Shown here: piece by piece, positions 1 through 9,940 of the stretch
How positions within the stretch are numbered: position 1 is the stretch's first letter
Layout of the letters: the number at the start of each line of letters is the position of its first letter
From: Methanobacterium sp. Maddingley MBC34
Lineage (GTDB): Archaea; Methanobacteriota; Methanobacteria; Methanobacteriales; Methanobacteriaceae
Assembly (NCBI GenBank): GCA_000309865.1
Contig: AMGN01000033.1
Location: 15,148 to 79,147, forward strand
Direction: 5' to 3'
DNA length: 64,000 bases
Translations under genes and position numbers: made by a program
The notes under the pieces: model-generated
Seen by the model: the letters and a program-made list of their open reading frames with translations, nothing else
Told to the model about the DNA's origin: nothing
Database searches by the model: none

Positions 1-1
1 T

Positions 2-724
2 ATAATCGCCGGCCTCCAGGGTGAGAAAGTTAAAATCATCGCAGCAGTAGCAGACTATGATGAGGCTAAACTGGCCCTGGAAACCATGGAACACGGAACC
101 GATGGTGTCTTACTCTGCCCCCATGAAATCAACCAGATAAAAAAGGTAGCTGAGTTAATGGAGAAAATACAGAGCGAAAATTACCAGCTTAAACCAGCAA
201 CCATCACCAAGGTGGAACCAGTTGGTATTGGAGACCGGGTCTGTGTGGACACCTGCTCCATGATGCAGATAGGGGAAGGTATGCTGGTGGGATCCTACTC
301 CCAGGGACTGTTCCTGGTGCACAGTGAGTCCATGGAAAGTGAATACGTTGCCTCACGACCTTTCCGGGTTAACGCCGGCCCAGTGCACGCCTACGTCATG
401 ACCCCGGGCAACAAAACCAAGTACCTCTCTGAACTGGAAACCGGAGATGAAGTCTTAACCGTGGACCAGAAGGGTAACAGCAAAGTAGCCATAGTGGGAC
501 GGGTTAAAATTGAAAAACGACCATTGATGCTGGTGGAAGCTGAATATGATGGAGTAGTTCTTAGAACTCTTCTTCAAAATGCAGAAACCATCCGCCTGGT
601 CTCAGAAGATGGTAAACCTACTTCCGTGGCAGAACTGAAAGTGGGGGATAAGATAATGATCTATCTAGACCCTAATGCCCGGCACTTTGGAATGGCCATT
701 GAAGAGACTATTATTGAAAAGTAA
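2..724 (+). CDS. aroB': 3-dehydroquinate synthase II, 3' part (5' end outside the window)
   Basis: About 240 C-terminal residues are visible; the frame is open from the first bases of the window. The protein matches the methanogen-type 3-dehydroquinate synthase II family, which makes 3-dehydroquinate from 2-amino-3,7-dideoxy-D-threo-hept-6-ulosonate in the archaeal aromatic amino acid pathway instead of the bacterial DAHP/AroB route. Recognisable family stretches are GIGDRVCVDTCSMM, GEGMLVGSYSQGLFLVHSE, RPFRVNAGPVHAYV and the end DPNARHFGMAIEETI. The family is about 370-390 residues, so roughly a third is missing upstream. No frameshift is seen. The next gene lies about 180 bp downstream behind an AT-rich gap and its own ribosome binding site, so it is probably a separate unit. 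The assignment is by remembered family motifs. Confidence 0.93.
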   Translation: MIAGLQGEKVKIIAAVADYDEAKLALETMEHGTDGVLLCPHEINQIKKVAELMEKIQSENYQLKPATITKVEPVGIGDRVCVDTCSMMQIGEGMLVGSYSQGLFLVHSESMESEYVASRPFRVNAGPVHAYVMTPGNKTKYLSELETGDEVLTVDQKGNSKVAIVGRVKIEKRPLMLVEAEYDGVVLRTLLQNAETIRLVSEDGKPTSVAELKVGDKIMIYLDPNARHFGMAIEETIIEK

Positions 725-906
725 TCCCCAATATTAGGGATAAATACCTGGTTTATCCCTTAATTTTTCTATATTTTTTTATATTTCATAATTCTATCTT
801 TTATATCAAAAGTTACCCTCCAAAAAACATAAAATTTTAATAATACTTTTTTACATATTCGTTTTAAGTAATATGGACAAATATTTAATATTGAGGGGGT
901 TAACCG

Positions 907-1497
907 ATTAATAAAAAGATTTTAGGATTAATCATTGTTTTAGTGGCTATTGTTGGTATTTATGGATTGTTTTATGCCGCAGTTACAACTATTTTGATGC
1001 CTTGGGATACAACTACGTTCGAAATGGAATTAAGCACCGTTCAGATACCAGTTAACAATGCTTCAACTATTGCTGAGATGGAAAGTGCAGCTGCAGATAC
1101 GGAAAGTACATCTTCACTGAGTTATGTGTCAAAGAGTGAGAGGACGGAAGTGGCAAACATAATGCGAATAACTAACACACCTCCTCCTGGATTTTTTGAT
1201 CAAATGAAAGGTTATGAGCAATTAAATTATTTCAGGATGTTAGCTTACACTTTGATATTTAGAGGAGATATTTCCAATCAGATAAAAAATATTTCAAGCA
1301 CGCACAAGGAAATTTCCCGTTTGGATAATGAAACCGAATCTCTAAATCAAAAACTGTACACTGATATGGAAAAGGGAGATAGTAAAGGATATGCAGAAGA
1401 TTTAAAGAATATTGCTGATAATTTGAAACAGCAAAACATTGCTATGGAAACATTAAAAACCCAACTTGAAAACTTAATCAACATGTTAAAAACATAA
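907..1497 (+). CDS. Membrane-anchored coiled-coil protein of unknown function, probable ATT start
   Basis: I do not recognise a family. An N-terminal hydrophobic segment (roughly residues 5-25) is followed by a Ser/Thr-rich linker and a C-terminal half with strong coiled-coil character (about residues 120-195, rich in Glu, Lys, Asn and Leu). This suggests a membrane-anchored protein facing outward. The usual start rule would give GTG at 943, but that lies 42 bases from the only good ribosome binding site (GAGGGGGT at 893-900) and would cut the basic N-terminus off the membrane segment. The frame has an in-frame stop at 901-903, and the codon correctly spaced from the ribosome binding site is ATT at 907, giving a product starting MNKKILGL. 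An ATT start is therefore inferred. No operon partner is obvious. Confidence 0.6.
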   Translation: MNKKILGLIIVLVAIVGIYGLFYAAVTTILMPWDTTTFEMELSTVQIPVNNASTIAEMESAAADTESTSSLSYVSKSERTEVANIMRITNTPPPGFFDQMKGYEQLNYFRMLAYTLIFRGDISNQIKNISSTHKEISRLDNETESLNQKLYTDMEKGDSKGYAEDLKNIADNLKQQNIAMETLKTQLENLINMLKT

Positions 1498-1622
1498 ACT
1501 GACTTTTAGTAACGATCCAAAACCTGCACAGAATGTAATCAAAAAATCAACAATAATTAAAAAACCAATTAACACTATAAATTAAACTATACAATCACAG
1601 AGTTAAAAAGGGGTTAATGTAA

Positions 1623-2561
1623 ATGTCAACATACAATGTGGAAGTCATAACACCCTCAATTAAGGATGAACTATTAAATGAACTTAAAGGTAAGGTTAAG
1701 TTCGAAAGAAAGGCCAACATCCACGGTGCCTGTGTTAAACTCCTCACGGATAATGAAGCGTTTAAAGAGGAATGGGAAGATAACTTTAAGTTCATGAATG
1801 AGGATATCCGTCCCCATGCCAAGATCTTCTCAACCGAAGATGGTGGAGATCTGCAGGTTTTATATGAACCTATCTCCAAAACCTGCATCATTAAAAACTG
1901 TGACTACTATGGCTGGATAAAAAGCATAGCCCTGGCAACCATTTCCGATTTTTTTGAAGAATACCATTCTGAGCACCGACGTTACTCAACCCATGGATCC
2001 GCAGTTGACTACGGCGGACATGCCATGGTCATCATCGGACCCCCAGGGACTGGTAAAACCACCTTAACCTATGGACTGCTCCAGTATGATGATTTCAATT
2101 ACATATCCGATGACTGGTTCTTCACCCGACTCTTCAACAATGCAGCAGTTGTCTATTCCTCAGAAAAGAATTCATACATCAGGGATGATTTAGCCCAGGT
2201 CTGGAAGGGATTCTCCCAAGAGGTGAACCAGGTCCAGCTGGATAACCGGGGCCGGGGAATTGCCGACGTTAACACACTTTTTAAAGGGAGAGTTCGGGAA
2301 ACAAGCACCCTTAAAACTGTAGTTCTCCTGGAACGGGACCCGACAAATCCTCCTTTCCGCAAACTGGATCACGCCAAAGCCCTGGATTTCATGCTTGAGA
2401 AAGATTTCTGCAACCCCCACCAGCTGGTAAGAGATGAACGTAAACTCAACATAAGAAAACACTTCTTCCATGAGTTATTCCAGGCAGTTGATGTTTACCT
2501 CTTGAACACAGTGGAAACTCCCCAGGAAAGTTTGGACAGGATAAAAAATCTTATAATTTGA
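1623..2561 (+). CDS. P-loop ATP-binding protein resembling the HPr kinase/phosphorylase C-terminal domain
   Basis: 312 residues. A Walker A motif GPPGTGKTT lies at residues 139-147, preceded by a His-Gly-containing lead-in and followed about 20 residues later by ISDDWFF. A His-Gly lead, P-loop and Asp-Asp spaced like this is the HPr kinase/phosphorylase core pattern. Archaea of this group lack a PTS, so the substrate is unlikely to be HPr; other small-molecule or protein kinases share this fold. The N-terminal 120 residues are not recognised. The start ATG at 1623 is preceded by a weak AAAAGGGG ribosome site. The gene stands alone between two AT-rich gaps. The kinase fold is a fairly safe reading; the substrate is unknown. 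Confidence 0.6.
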   Translation: MSTYNVEVITPSIKDELLNELKGKVKFERKANIHGACVKLLTDNEAFKEEWEDNFKFMNEDIRPHAKIFSTEDGGDLQVLYEPISKTCIIKNCDYYGWIKSIALATISDFFEEYHSEHRRYSTHGSAVDYGGHAMVIIGPPGTGKTTLTYGLLQYDDFNYISDDWFFTRLFNNAAVVYSSEKNSYIRDDLAQVWKGFSQEVNQVQLDNRGRGIADVNTLFKGRVRETSTLKTVVLLERDPTNPPFRKLDHAKALDFMLEKDFCNPHQLVRDERKLNIRKHFFHELFQAVDVYLLNTVETPQESLDRIKNLII

Positions 2562-2584
2562 TATGAATCTTATAATTTGATATA
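2547..2584 (+). repeat. 19-bp tandem duplication across a stop codon
   Basis: Two adjacent copies of AATCTTATAATTTGATAT(G/A) at 2547-2565 and 2566-2584. The first copy contains the last codons and stop of the HprK-like gene; the second lies just after it. It looks like a recent slippage duplication. Confidence 0.8.
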
Positions 2585-2630
2585 AAATAGTAACAAATCT
2601 AATAATTTAATAAAATAGTAATTAATAGAT

Positions 2631-2785
2631 TATTCTAAACTTAGATTTGAACTTATATGATGATTCAAACTTCAGATAATTCTAAAACTTAGAAAATACT
2701 TAACATTTCAGACTATCTAAAACTTAGATGATGATATTTAAGCTTAGAAAATTTTAAAAATTAGATGATTCTGACACTTCAAATT
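2631..2785. repeat. AT-rich degenerate direct repeats in an intergenic gap
   Basis: The gap before thpR carries three or four imperfect copies of a unit close to ATTCTAAAACTTAGATGAT (near 2631, 2680, 2714 and 2750) plus two copies of a GATGATTC..ACTTCA-like unit. No open frame of note occupies the gap. The copies are too diverged to define exact borders. Confidence 0.4.
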
Positions 2786-2823
2786 AACTAAAAATACTAA
2801 AAACAGCTAATCAGGTGATTTCA

Positions 2824-3372
2824 ATGAGAGCATTTATAGCAGTTGATGTGGATAGCAGGTTATCCTATAAAATACAGAAAATACAGAAGGAACTTAAGAA
2901 AACCCGCGCCCCATTGAAGATGGTGGAACCAGAAAACCTGCACTTCACCTTCAAATTCTTCGGTGAGATTTCATCATCCCATGCAGACCAGATAATCAGT
3001 ATTATGCTGGAAAAACTGGAAAAGTACCAGTCATTTCCACTGCACATTAAGGGAACTGGTGTGTTCCCTAAAATGGATTACATGCGGGTTATATGGTTGG
3101 GAATTGAAGATCCAAACCGTTTTTCTGAGCTTCAAAAAGACCTTGACCAGGAATTTGCCAAGATGGGATTCAAAAAGGAAAAAAGTTACATACCCCACCT
3201 CACCATAGCCCGGGTGAAGGGTCCTCAAAATAAGGAACTCTTAAAAGAGAAGATAATGGAATTAGAGTCCATTGAAATCGGTGACATGACCCTGGAAAAA
3301 CTGGTTTTAAAGAAGAGTGAACTCACCCCGGTTGGTCCCATATACACCGATGTTAAGGAATTCTTCATTTAA
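2824..3372 (+). CDS. thpR: RNA 2',3'-cyclic phosphodiesterase (LigT/ThpR family)
   Basis: 182 residues, the usual length of the family. Both catalytic HxTx tetrads of the 2H phosphoesterase superfamily are present: H40-F-T at 40-42 and H125-L-T at 125-127. The enzyme hydrolyses 2',3'-cyclic phosphate ends of RNA to 2'-phosphate, and the family was first named for tRNA half ligation in vitro. The start is taken as ATG 2824, seven bases after AGGTGATT; an in-frame GTG at 2815 lies inside that ribosome site and is rejected. The gene sits upstream of the CCA-adding enzyme, so a tRNA 3'-end or repair role is a reasonable inference. The gap to cca is 113 bp. Confidence 0.92.
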   Translation: MRAFIAVDVDSRLSYKIQKIQKELKKTRAPLKMVEPENLHFTFKFFGEISSSHADQIISIMLEKLEKYQSFPLHIKGTGVFPKMDYMRVIWLGIEDPNRFSELQKDLDQEFAKMGFKKEKSYIPHLTIARVKGPQNKELLKEKIMELESIEIGDMTLEKLVLKKSELTPVGPIYTDVKEFFI

Positions 3373-3485
3373 AAAGATTAATAGTAATAAATAACAGTTA
3401 AACGTTTAAATAACGATTAAATGTTCCGTTATAATAACAATCAAACAGGCAATAAGGTTTATGAAACTACTAGAGGTAATTACAA

Positions 3486-4886
3486 GTGATTGATTTTAAA
3501 CAGGTTTTAGGCGATATTGAACCCTCACCAGAAGAGGTATCAAAGGTTCATGGTTTATCAAATAAATTAATTGAAATTATAAATCTTAATGCCCATAAAG
3601 GGGGTATTGATGCAGAGGCTGTGCTTTTAGGTTCAGTGGCCAAGAACACATGGATATCCAACGGCAATAACAGGGACGGCAAGGACTTGGATATTGATAT
3701 TTTCATCAAATTCCCACTCACCACTTCTTTAGATGATCTGAAGCTTCAGGGCCTGGAACTTGCAGAAAAATGCATAAAAGAAGTTAATGGAACCTATGAA
3801 GCACGATACGCATCACACCCCTACCTCACCGGTACCATTGAAGGTTACATGGTTGATTTTGTTCCCTGTTATGATATTAAAGATTCCAGCCAACTGAAAT
3901 CTGCAGTGGACCGCACACTCCTCCATACCCAGTACATCATGACTAATTTGAAACCCAACCAGACCCAGGAGGTTCGTCTCCTGAAACGCTTCATGAAGAT
4001 GGTGGGAACCTATGGTTCTGAATTCAAGGTGGGTGGATTTTCAGGATATCTTTGTGAATTACTGGTAATTCATTACGGTTCCTTCATGGATGTTCTTCAC
4101 GGGGTTTTTGACCACTGGAAACCAGGTTTTGAGATTGACCTCGTGGAATACGGCACTGCCCGATTATTTAAGGATCCCCTGGTGGTGGTGGATCCCACTG
4201 ATGGAAACCGGAATGTTTCCGCTGCACTTACTCTGCAGAAAATGGCTGAGTTCCGTGTGGCAGCGGGTAATTTCCTGGATGATCCTAAAACATCATATTT
4301 TTATCCTAAAACTCTCAAATTCAATCGAAAAACCATCCGGGATGAATTTAAAAATAGGGAAACTCATTCATTCATCCTAGCCTTCCCTGCCCCAGATATT
4401 TCTGCAGATGCCCTGCACCCCCAGATCCAGAAGACTGAAAAATCGCTGGTGAAAATCACTGAAAATGAAGATTTCCTAGTTATGAGTAGTGATTCATGGA
4501 GTGATGAGGATAAAACCTGTATAATACTCATGGAAATGAATAACTGGCATCTTCCACCATTTAAAAAACATTACGGCCCCATGGTATGGGATGATGAAAA
4601 TGGGAGGAGATTCCTTAAAAAGCATCCAGATTCATGGACCGAAGGTGAGCAGTGGGTTACACTAACCAAACGTGAATACCCTGATGCCCATTCCCTTATC
4701 CAGGGAACCCTCACACCAGATGGGATCAGGAATCTCAGGGTGGGCAAACATTTGAAGAAAAAAATCCTGGAAAAATACCAGCTGGTGGATGTTCTGGACC
4801 TGTTAATTGCCGAAGATGCAGATGAAGATATACTTAAATTCCTGTATTGCTACCTGCATAAGAATGAGCTTTTAAGTAGGGATTAA
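3486..4886 (+). CDS. cca: CCA-adding enzyme, archaeal class I tRNA nucleotidyltransferase
   Basis: 466 residues, close to the family norm of about 440-460. The nucleotidyltransferase signature LLGSVAKNTW (GS at residues 49-50) is followed by DLDID at 67-71 (metal-binding D69 and D71) and a third Asp in YMVDFVP (D124). The KRFMKMVGTYGSEFKVGGFSGYL-type helical region and a C-terminal RNA-binding part follow. The enzyme adds or repairs the 3' CCA of tRNA using CTP and ATP without a nucleic acid template. The GTG start at 3486 sits behind AGAGGTAATT. Its position just after thpR supports a shared tRNA-processing context. Confidence 0.95.
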   Translation: MIDFKQVLGDIEPSPEEVSKVHGLSNKLIEIINLNAHKGGIDAEAVLLGSVAKNTWISNGNNRDGKDLDIDIFIKFPLTTSLDDLKLQGLELAEKCIKEVNGTYEARYASHPYLTGTIEGYMVDFVPCYDIKDSSQLKSAVDRTLLHTQYIMTNLKPNQTQEVRLLKRFMKMVGTYGSEFKVGGFSGYLCELLVIHYGSFMDVLHGVFDHWKPGFEIDLVEYGTARLFKDPLVVVDPTDGNRNVSAALTLQKMAEFRVAAGNFLDDPKTSYFYPKTLKFNRKTIRDEFKNRETHSFILAFPAPDISADALHPQIQKTEKSLVKITENEDFLVMSSDSWSDEDKTCIILMEMNNWHLPPFKKHYGPMVWDDENGRRFLKKHPDSWTEGEQWVTLTKREYPDAHSLIQGTLTPDGIRNLRVGKHLKKKILEKYQLVDVLDLLIAEDADEDILKFLYCYLHKNELLSRD

Positions 4887-4997
4887 AGTTAATTTGTCAA
4901 TAATTTATTTTTTTTAATTTTTACTTCTTTAAATTTTATTTCATTAATTTTAAATCAATTTTTTAAAAATAAATCCTTAACCAACACCATTCATTGG

Positions 4998-5972
4998 TTA
5001 ATCCTTCCTTTCGTAAACAAATTTAGGAACAGCATCCTGGAATGGGTCAAATGTTTCCAGGTTCTTTATAAGTGTGGATTTCATACTAACACCGGAGTGT
5101 AGGGATGATGGTAATCTAAGTATTCGTTTCAGGTCAATGGAAACTTTGGCATCCACCAGTGTCAAATTAAGCGAAGCTATCCCTTTAACCAGTCTGGAAT
5201 ACCTCACAGGACCGATTTCTTTCCGGAACAATCCCCACTGGTCTTCAGATAATAATTCCCTGTGTTTGATAACTGCCTTCTTAATATCCTTGCTGACTTC
5301 ATCAATTTCTGTGTCGAGGTTCAGGTTCAAAAGGGCCTGTTTAACCCGTTGGGTGAATACCTGTGGGTAGCCGAAGGGTATGGTGAAGTGTTCCAGGTTG
5401 TATTTCATCCCGTGACTGGAGTATTCACTACGTGGCACATCAGAACCCACCAGATATTTAACGATCTGGCTACGTACGTCACTGTCCATACCCATCACAA
5501 TATCGTCCAGCACTCTTATATGATAACCACGACCCGAATAAACCACATAAATATTAGAAAGCCCCAGATCACCCTTAATGGTGTCTATCAGTCCGTGGAC
5601 AATGTCCTTGGCCTGTTTTAAACATATTTCACAGACATTGTCACAACCACAGGATCTTATTGGTATGTCTTTGGCATCCACATCAAATACCAGTTCTGCT
5701 TTTATCCATCCATCCCTGCGCCGGGGTTTATGGTAGAATGCCACTGAAGAGTAGGCGGCAAAAGGTGTTCTAACCCGCATGAATTTCCTTAAATAATCTG
5801 TATTCTGGAATACACGATAACGGTCATTGGGTCCCCGGCCAATATGGTCAAAACCGAACTCCCGTTGGGTGAGGGTTTCACGGATGAATTCAGGGACATC
5901 ATTTACATCCCATTCTTCCCGGTAGTACTGACGGCGTTCATTGGGGGTGGCTGGTTTTAGATCCATAATCAA
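4998..5972 (-). CDS. priS: DNA primase small (catalytic) subunit
   Basis: 324 residues with the archaeo-eukaryotic primase core: the metal-binding motif FDVDAKD, a zinc-binding cluster just after it (GCDNVCEICLK), and SGRGYHIRV carrying the conserved His. It synthesises RNA/DNA primers in complex with PriL. The priL stop (5975-5973) is directly followed by this frame. TTG at 5972 lies six bases after GGGAG (5983-5979); ATG at 5966 is an alternative start twelve bases from it, and I cannot decide between them. Co-transcription and probably coupled translation with priL are implied by the zero spacing. Confidence 0.95.
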   Translation of the reverse strand: MIMDLKPATPNERRQYYREEWDVNDVPEFIRETLTQREFGFDHIGRGPNDRYRVFQNTDYLRKFMRVRTPFAAYSSVAFYHKPRRRDGWIKAELVFDVDAKDIPIRSCGCDNVCEICLKQAKDIVHGLIDTIKGDLGLSNIYVVYSGRGYHIRVLDDIVMGMDSDVRSQIVKYLVGSDVPRSEYSSHGMKYNLEHFTIPFGYPQVFTQRVKQALLNLNLDTEIDEVSKDIKKAVIKHRELLSEDQWGLFRKEIGPVRYSRLVKGIASLNLTLVDAKVSIDLKRILRLPSSLHSGVSMKSTLIKNLETFDPFQDAVPKFVYERKD

Positions 5973-7418
5973 TCAACGCTCCCTAGAATTAGTGCCATCA
6001 GTGTTTTTATTATCATTTTTTGTAGAATTTTCAGTATCAGCAGTTGTAATATCCTTAGTATTATCACTGCTCGATTCATCACTAGAATCCGGACCTTCTT
6101 TATCTAAATTCCGTACTTCCCATATCATCCGGTTGTAATAGCTCAATGGGTTGCCTATTTTTTTGCAGACATCATCTGGCCGGCAAAGATGGGGGAGGTG
6201 CAGTTTGATCTTTTCACAACTCATGGGAGTGTACCAGGTGGTTTCACCCTCATGTTCCATTTTCAAAGTGGAGTGCATTCCAAAACCAAGTTTGGCATTG
6301 ATGTTAACCTTTTCCTGAGGTTGATCATCGAATAACGGAGGTACACATCGCTGTGCTGCCTCGTAGATCAACGGCAGAACCTCGTTTTCTGTAACTTCTA
6401 ACTGAGGATCCTGATCTGAGATACGTTTGGAAATGTTCATCCTGAAAACATCGGGATACAACCTGGCGTAGGATACAAAGGGTGTCATAAAAAGTACAAT
6501 TGCATCGTTCCTCCCTCCTGACTTTATACCCTCCAAAGCTTTCTTCACGCAGGGTGGGAATGCTAGAGGATTCAGTGGTCCGGCTTTCATTGGCCCTCCT
6601 CCACTCCTTCCTGAACCATAACCGTAATATTGCATTGGTTCGGCCAGTACTTCCTCCACTTCATCGGCAAGTTCCAGGAGTATGGGGTTGGGTTCCACCA
6701 TTACTCGTGCCTTTTCATGAACCTGTTTAATGTAATCCTCGGTTTCCTGCATGATCATCTTGATCATTATAAGTTCCTTAAGTTCATCCCCAATTAACAG
6801 CTGATACATGCTGCTGGGGTTACGGTGTTTTATCTTCGGCCCGAAACAGTCCATAAAATCTTCCCTGTCCAGTATTAACTCGCCATGGTCAAGAATCAGA
6901 TCAGTGAGGCGTATCTTTCGTGTGCTTAAAAGCTCCTGGAAGAATGTCCAGTGCACCCTGTCCTTTTTTAGTAGCATTTGCAGGGATTTTTCCACTATTA
7001 ATCTACTTTCTTCCTCATGTAGTTTGCCTAATCTTTCCTGGATGATGTCCCCTTGCGCTTCAACCATGACTCTTGTTTCGCGTGAGTTGGGTCCGAATTT
7101 AACTCCAATAGCCTGGCAAAGAAGATAAAAAGATATAACATCGTACTTGGTTATGGCATGATCCGAAAGAAATGCGTATCTTCTACTGTTAAATTCGCGG
7201 TCATGTTTTTTCTTTATATGCCATTCCATCCTTTTCAGGGCAAGTTCCAGATAATTAGAGGGTATTTCCTTATCATCAACAATTTCCTGGGATGGATTGT
7301 GGGTGACTAAACTTCTAAGTTCGGGGATATCCTGAGATATGCCTTCAAAGCTGCCCAGTTCCCTTACAATGTCTTTTCCCTCGGGTGATAATGGGTTTAA
7401 AAAAGAGATGGAAACCAT
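5973..7418 (-). CDS. priL: DNA primase large subunit, iron-sulfur protein
   Basis: 481 residues if translation begins at ATG 7418 (product starts MVSISFLNPLSPEG, the expected family beginning). An in-frame ATG at 7496 would add 26 atypical residues, and neither start has a clear ribosome site. The C-terminal half contains the ordered cysteines expected for the 4Fe-4S cluster: PPCVK near residue 290, RCVPP near 358, SCEKI near 401 and LC near 412. PriL binds PriS and regulates primer initiation and length. A Gly-rich insert (YGYGSGRSGGG) precedes the iron-sulfur domain, and the protein ends in an unusual acidic Ser/Asp/Asn/Thr-rich tail of about 45 residues. It is the first gene of a priL-priS unit diverging from metG. 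Confidence 0.93.
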   Translation of the reverse strand: MVSISFLNPLSPEGKDIVRELGSFEGISQDIPELRSLVTHNPSQEIVDDKEIPSNYLELALKRMEWHIKKKHDREFNSRRYAFLSDHAITKYDVISFYLLCQAIGVKFGPNSRETRVMVEAQGDIIQERLGKLHEEESRLIVEKSLQMLLKKDRVHWTFFQELLSTRKIRLTDLILDHGELILDREDFMDCFGPKIKHRNPSSMYQLLIGDELKELIMIKMIMQETEDYIKQVHEKARVMVEPNPILLELADEVEEVLAEPMQYYGYGSGRSGGGPMKAGPLNPLAFPPCVKKALEGIKSGGRNDAIVLFMTPFVSYARLYPDVFRMNISKRISDQDPQLEVTENEVLPLIYEAAQRCVPPLFDDQPQEKVNINAKLGFGMHSTLKMEHEGETTWYTPMSCEKIKLHLPHLCRPDDVCKKIGNPLSYYNRMIWEVRNLDKEGPDSSDESSSDNTKDITTADTENSTKNDNKNTDGTNSRER

Positions 7419-7496
7419 GATTAACTGTTGGTTACAAGGTTTTAAAAAATTTGTTGATTTGACAAAAGTCAATTGATATGTCATAGTTTTCTTCAT

Positions 7497-7741
<245 letters not shown>

Positions 7742-9745
7742 GTGAGTAAAGATTCAAATAAAGTATTTATCACCTGCGCCCTGCCCTACGCCAATGGACC
7801 CTGTCATCTGGGACACCTGCGTTCAACTTACATACCTGCAGATATTTACGCCCGTTATCACCGAATGAAAGGCACTGATGTGCTACTGGTCTGTGCTACC
7901 GATGAACACGGAACACCAATTGCTGTTCAGGCGGAAAAGGAAGGAGTATCGCCCCTGGATGTTGCCACTCGTAATTACGAGTTGATTAAAAGGGATCTGG
8001 AATTATCAGATATTTCTTTTGATAATTTTTCCAGAACCACCGATCCCCTGCATTATGAAATATCCCAGAACTTCTTTTTAGATCTTTATGGGAAAAACTG
8101 TATTTATCCCAAAACCATTGAGCAACTTTACTGTGGTGAATGTGAACGATTCCTCCCTGACCGTTATGTGGAGGGCACGTGCCCCCACTGTGGTGGGGAG
8201 GGTGCACGGGGTGACCACTGCGAGACCTGTGGCCGGCACCTGGAACCAGTACAGCTGGTGGAACCACGATGTCTTATCTGCAACAGCAAACCAGAAGTCA
8301 GGTCAGCAGAACAGTACTACTTCCGTTTAAGCCACTTTCAGGAAGAACTCAAAGGATCTATCGAAGGCAACCCAGAGTTACCAGCTAACGTCCGGAATTA
8401 CGCCCTGCAATGGATCAATGAAGGATTAAAAGATTGGATCCTCACCAGGGATATGGATTGGGGTATACCCGTCCCCCTGGATGGTGCAGATGGTAAGATC
8501 ATCTATGTCTGGGGTGAAGCATTCCTGGGCTACATCTCATCAGCTGCACAGTGGGCTCGCCGTGAAAACACCTCCTGGAAGCCCTACTGGGATGACCGGG
8601 CAGTGCACTTCATTGGTAAAGATATCATCTACCACCACAGCATATTCTGGCAGGCCATGCTCATGGCCTATGGTTGCAAACTACCTTACAACATTGTTGC
8701 CGGAGAGTACCTGTCACTTGAGGGTCGTAAAATGTCAACCAGTAAGAACTGGGTGATCTGGGCAGCTGACTTTATGGAGAAATTTGATGCGGATCTGTTA
8801 CGGTACTACCTGGTGGCCAATGCACCACTCACCAGGGACACTGATTTTTCCTGGGATGACTTCCAGAGAAGGGTCAATGATGAACTGGCTGATGTAGTGG
8901 GGAATTTCATGCACCGTACCTTCTCCTTCACCCACCGTTTCTTCCAAGGAATGATACCTGAGCCTGGTTCATTTAATGATTATGATCAGAGTGTTCAAAA
9001 AGAGATAATTGAAACACCAGGTAGGGTTGGCGAACATATTGAGAACTTCGACTTCAGGGAAGGTCTTAAGGATATAATAAAACTGGCCAAACTGGGAAAC
9101 AAATACTTCAATGATCAGGAACCCTGGAGAACAGTTAAAGAAGAAGGAGACAGAACTGCTACCACCATTTATCTCTGTAATCAGATTGCAAAAGTCATAA
9201 GTATCATTATAAGTCCTTATCTTCCATCTAAAGCCGGGGAGATGAGGGAAATTCTTGGTTTAAGTGGTGATAATGGTGATAATTTCAGCTGGGATGATGC
9301 TGCCCAGTTTTTAGCATCTGGAACCCCAATTTCAGAGGCTAAACCCTTATTTGCTAAAATTGATGATGAAGTTATTGCGGAAGAAAAAGAATCACTTTAT
9401 AAAAATTTAGAGGAGACAGAAACTATGGATAATTTAATCAGTATTGAAGATTTCATCAAATTAGACCTGCGTGTGGGTAAAGTTATTGGGGCTGAGAAAG
9501 TTAAGGGCTCTGATAAACTGTTAAAGTTAATGGTTGATGTTAAAGAGAAACATTTACAGGTGGTAGCCGGCTTAGCCACCAAATATTCCCCTGAAGACAT
9601 ACTTAATCAAAAGGTAATTGTTCTGGTGAACCTCCAACCAGCCAAACTCTTCGGTATTAAATCCGAGGGAATGGTGCTGGCTGCTGGAGATAGTCTCAGT
9701 CTTCTAACCTCTCTTGATGCCAATATCGGTGAACGCATACAATAA
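7742..9745 (+). CDS. metG: Methionyl-tRNA synthetase with C-terminal tRNA-binding domain
   Basis: 667 residues. Class I synthetase signatures are clear: HLGH at residues 22-25 and KMSTS at 330-334. Between them is a connective-peptide zinc region with four cysteine knuckles (CGEC, CPHC, CETC, CLIC). The C-terminal 100 residues from about 566 (SIEDFIKLDLRVGKV onward) form the Arc1p/EMAP-like OB-fold tRNA-binding domain, fused here rather than encoded separately. The enzyme charges initiator and elongator tRNA-Met. The GTG start at 7742 has a strong AGGAGGAA ribosome site. No defects seen. Confidence 0.97.
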   Translation: MSKDSNKVFITCALPYANGPCHLGHLRSTYIPADIYARYHRMKGTDVLLVCATDEHGTPIAVQAEKEGVSPLDVATRNYELIKRDLELSDISFDNFSRTTDPLHYEISQNFFLDLYGKNCIYPKTIEQLYCGECERFLPDRYVEGTCPHCGGEGARGDHCETCGRHLEPVQLVEPRCLICNSKPEVRSAEQYYFRLSHFQEELKGSIEGNPELPANVRNYALQWINEGLKDWILTRDMDWGIPVPLDGADGKIIYVWGEAFLGYISSAAQWARRENTSWKPYWDDRAVHFIGKDIIYHHSIFWQAMLMAYGCKLPYNIVAGEYLSLEGRKMSTSKNWVIWAADFMEKFDADLLRYYLVANAPLTRDTDFSWDDFQRRVNDELADVVGNFMHRTFSFTHRFFQGMIPEPGSFNDYDQSVQKEIIETPGRVGEHIENFDFREGLKDIIKLAKLGNKYFNDQEPWRTVKEEGDRTATTIYLCNQIAKVISIIISPYLPSKAGEMREILGLSGDNGDNFSWDDAAQFLASGTPISEAKPLFAKIDDEVIAEEKESLYKNLEETETMDNLISIEDFIKLDLRVGKVIGAEKVKGSDKLLKLMVDVKEKHLQVVAGLATKYSPEDILNQKVIVLVNLQPAKLFGIKSEGMVLAAGDSLSLLTSLDANIGERIQ

Positions 9746-9940
9746 ATATGGTAAATATTATAATTTAAAGAACAACTGCAAGAGTAGATAAAATTATTGA
9801 TTAAAGTGATGAACAAATTATAGGATAAATAGAGAATTTATAAGTGGAATTAGAAATAATAAATGGTAAATACCTCTATTTTCTTAAATCTTCATCCTTT
9901 GGCATATTCGGGCGAACTTACACTTTAACGAAGGAATACA

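Noticed and set aside
1595..1891. 98-codon minus-strand frame
   Set aside because: Antisense to the well-supported HprK-like gene.
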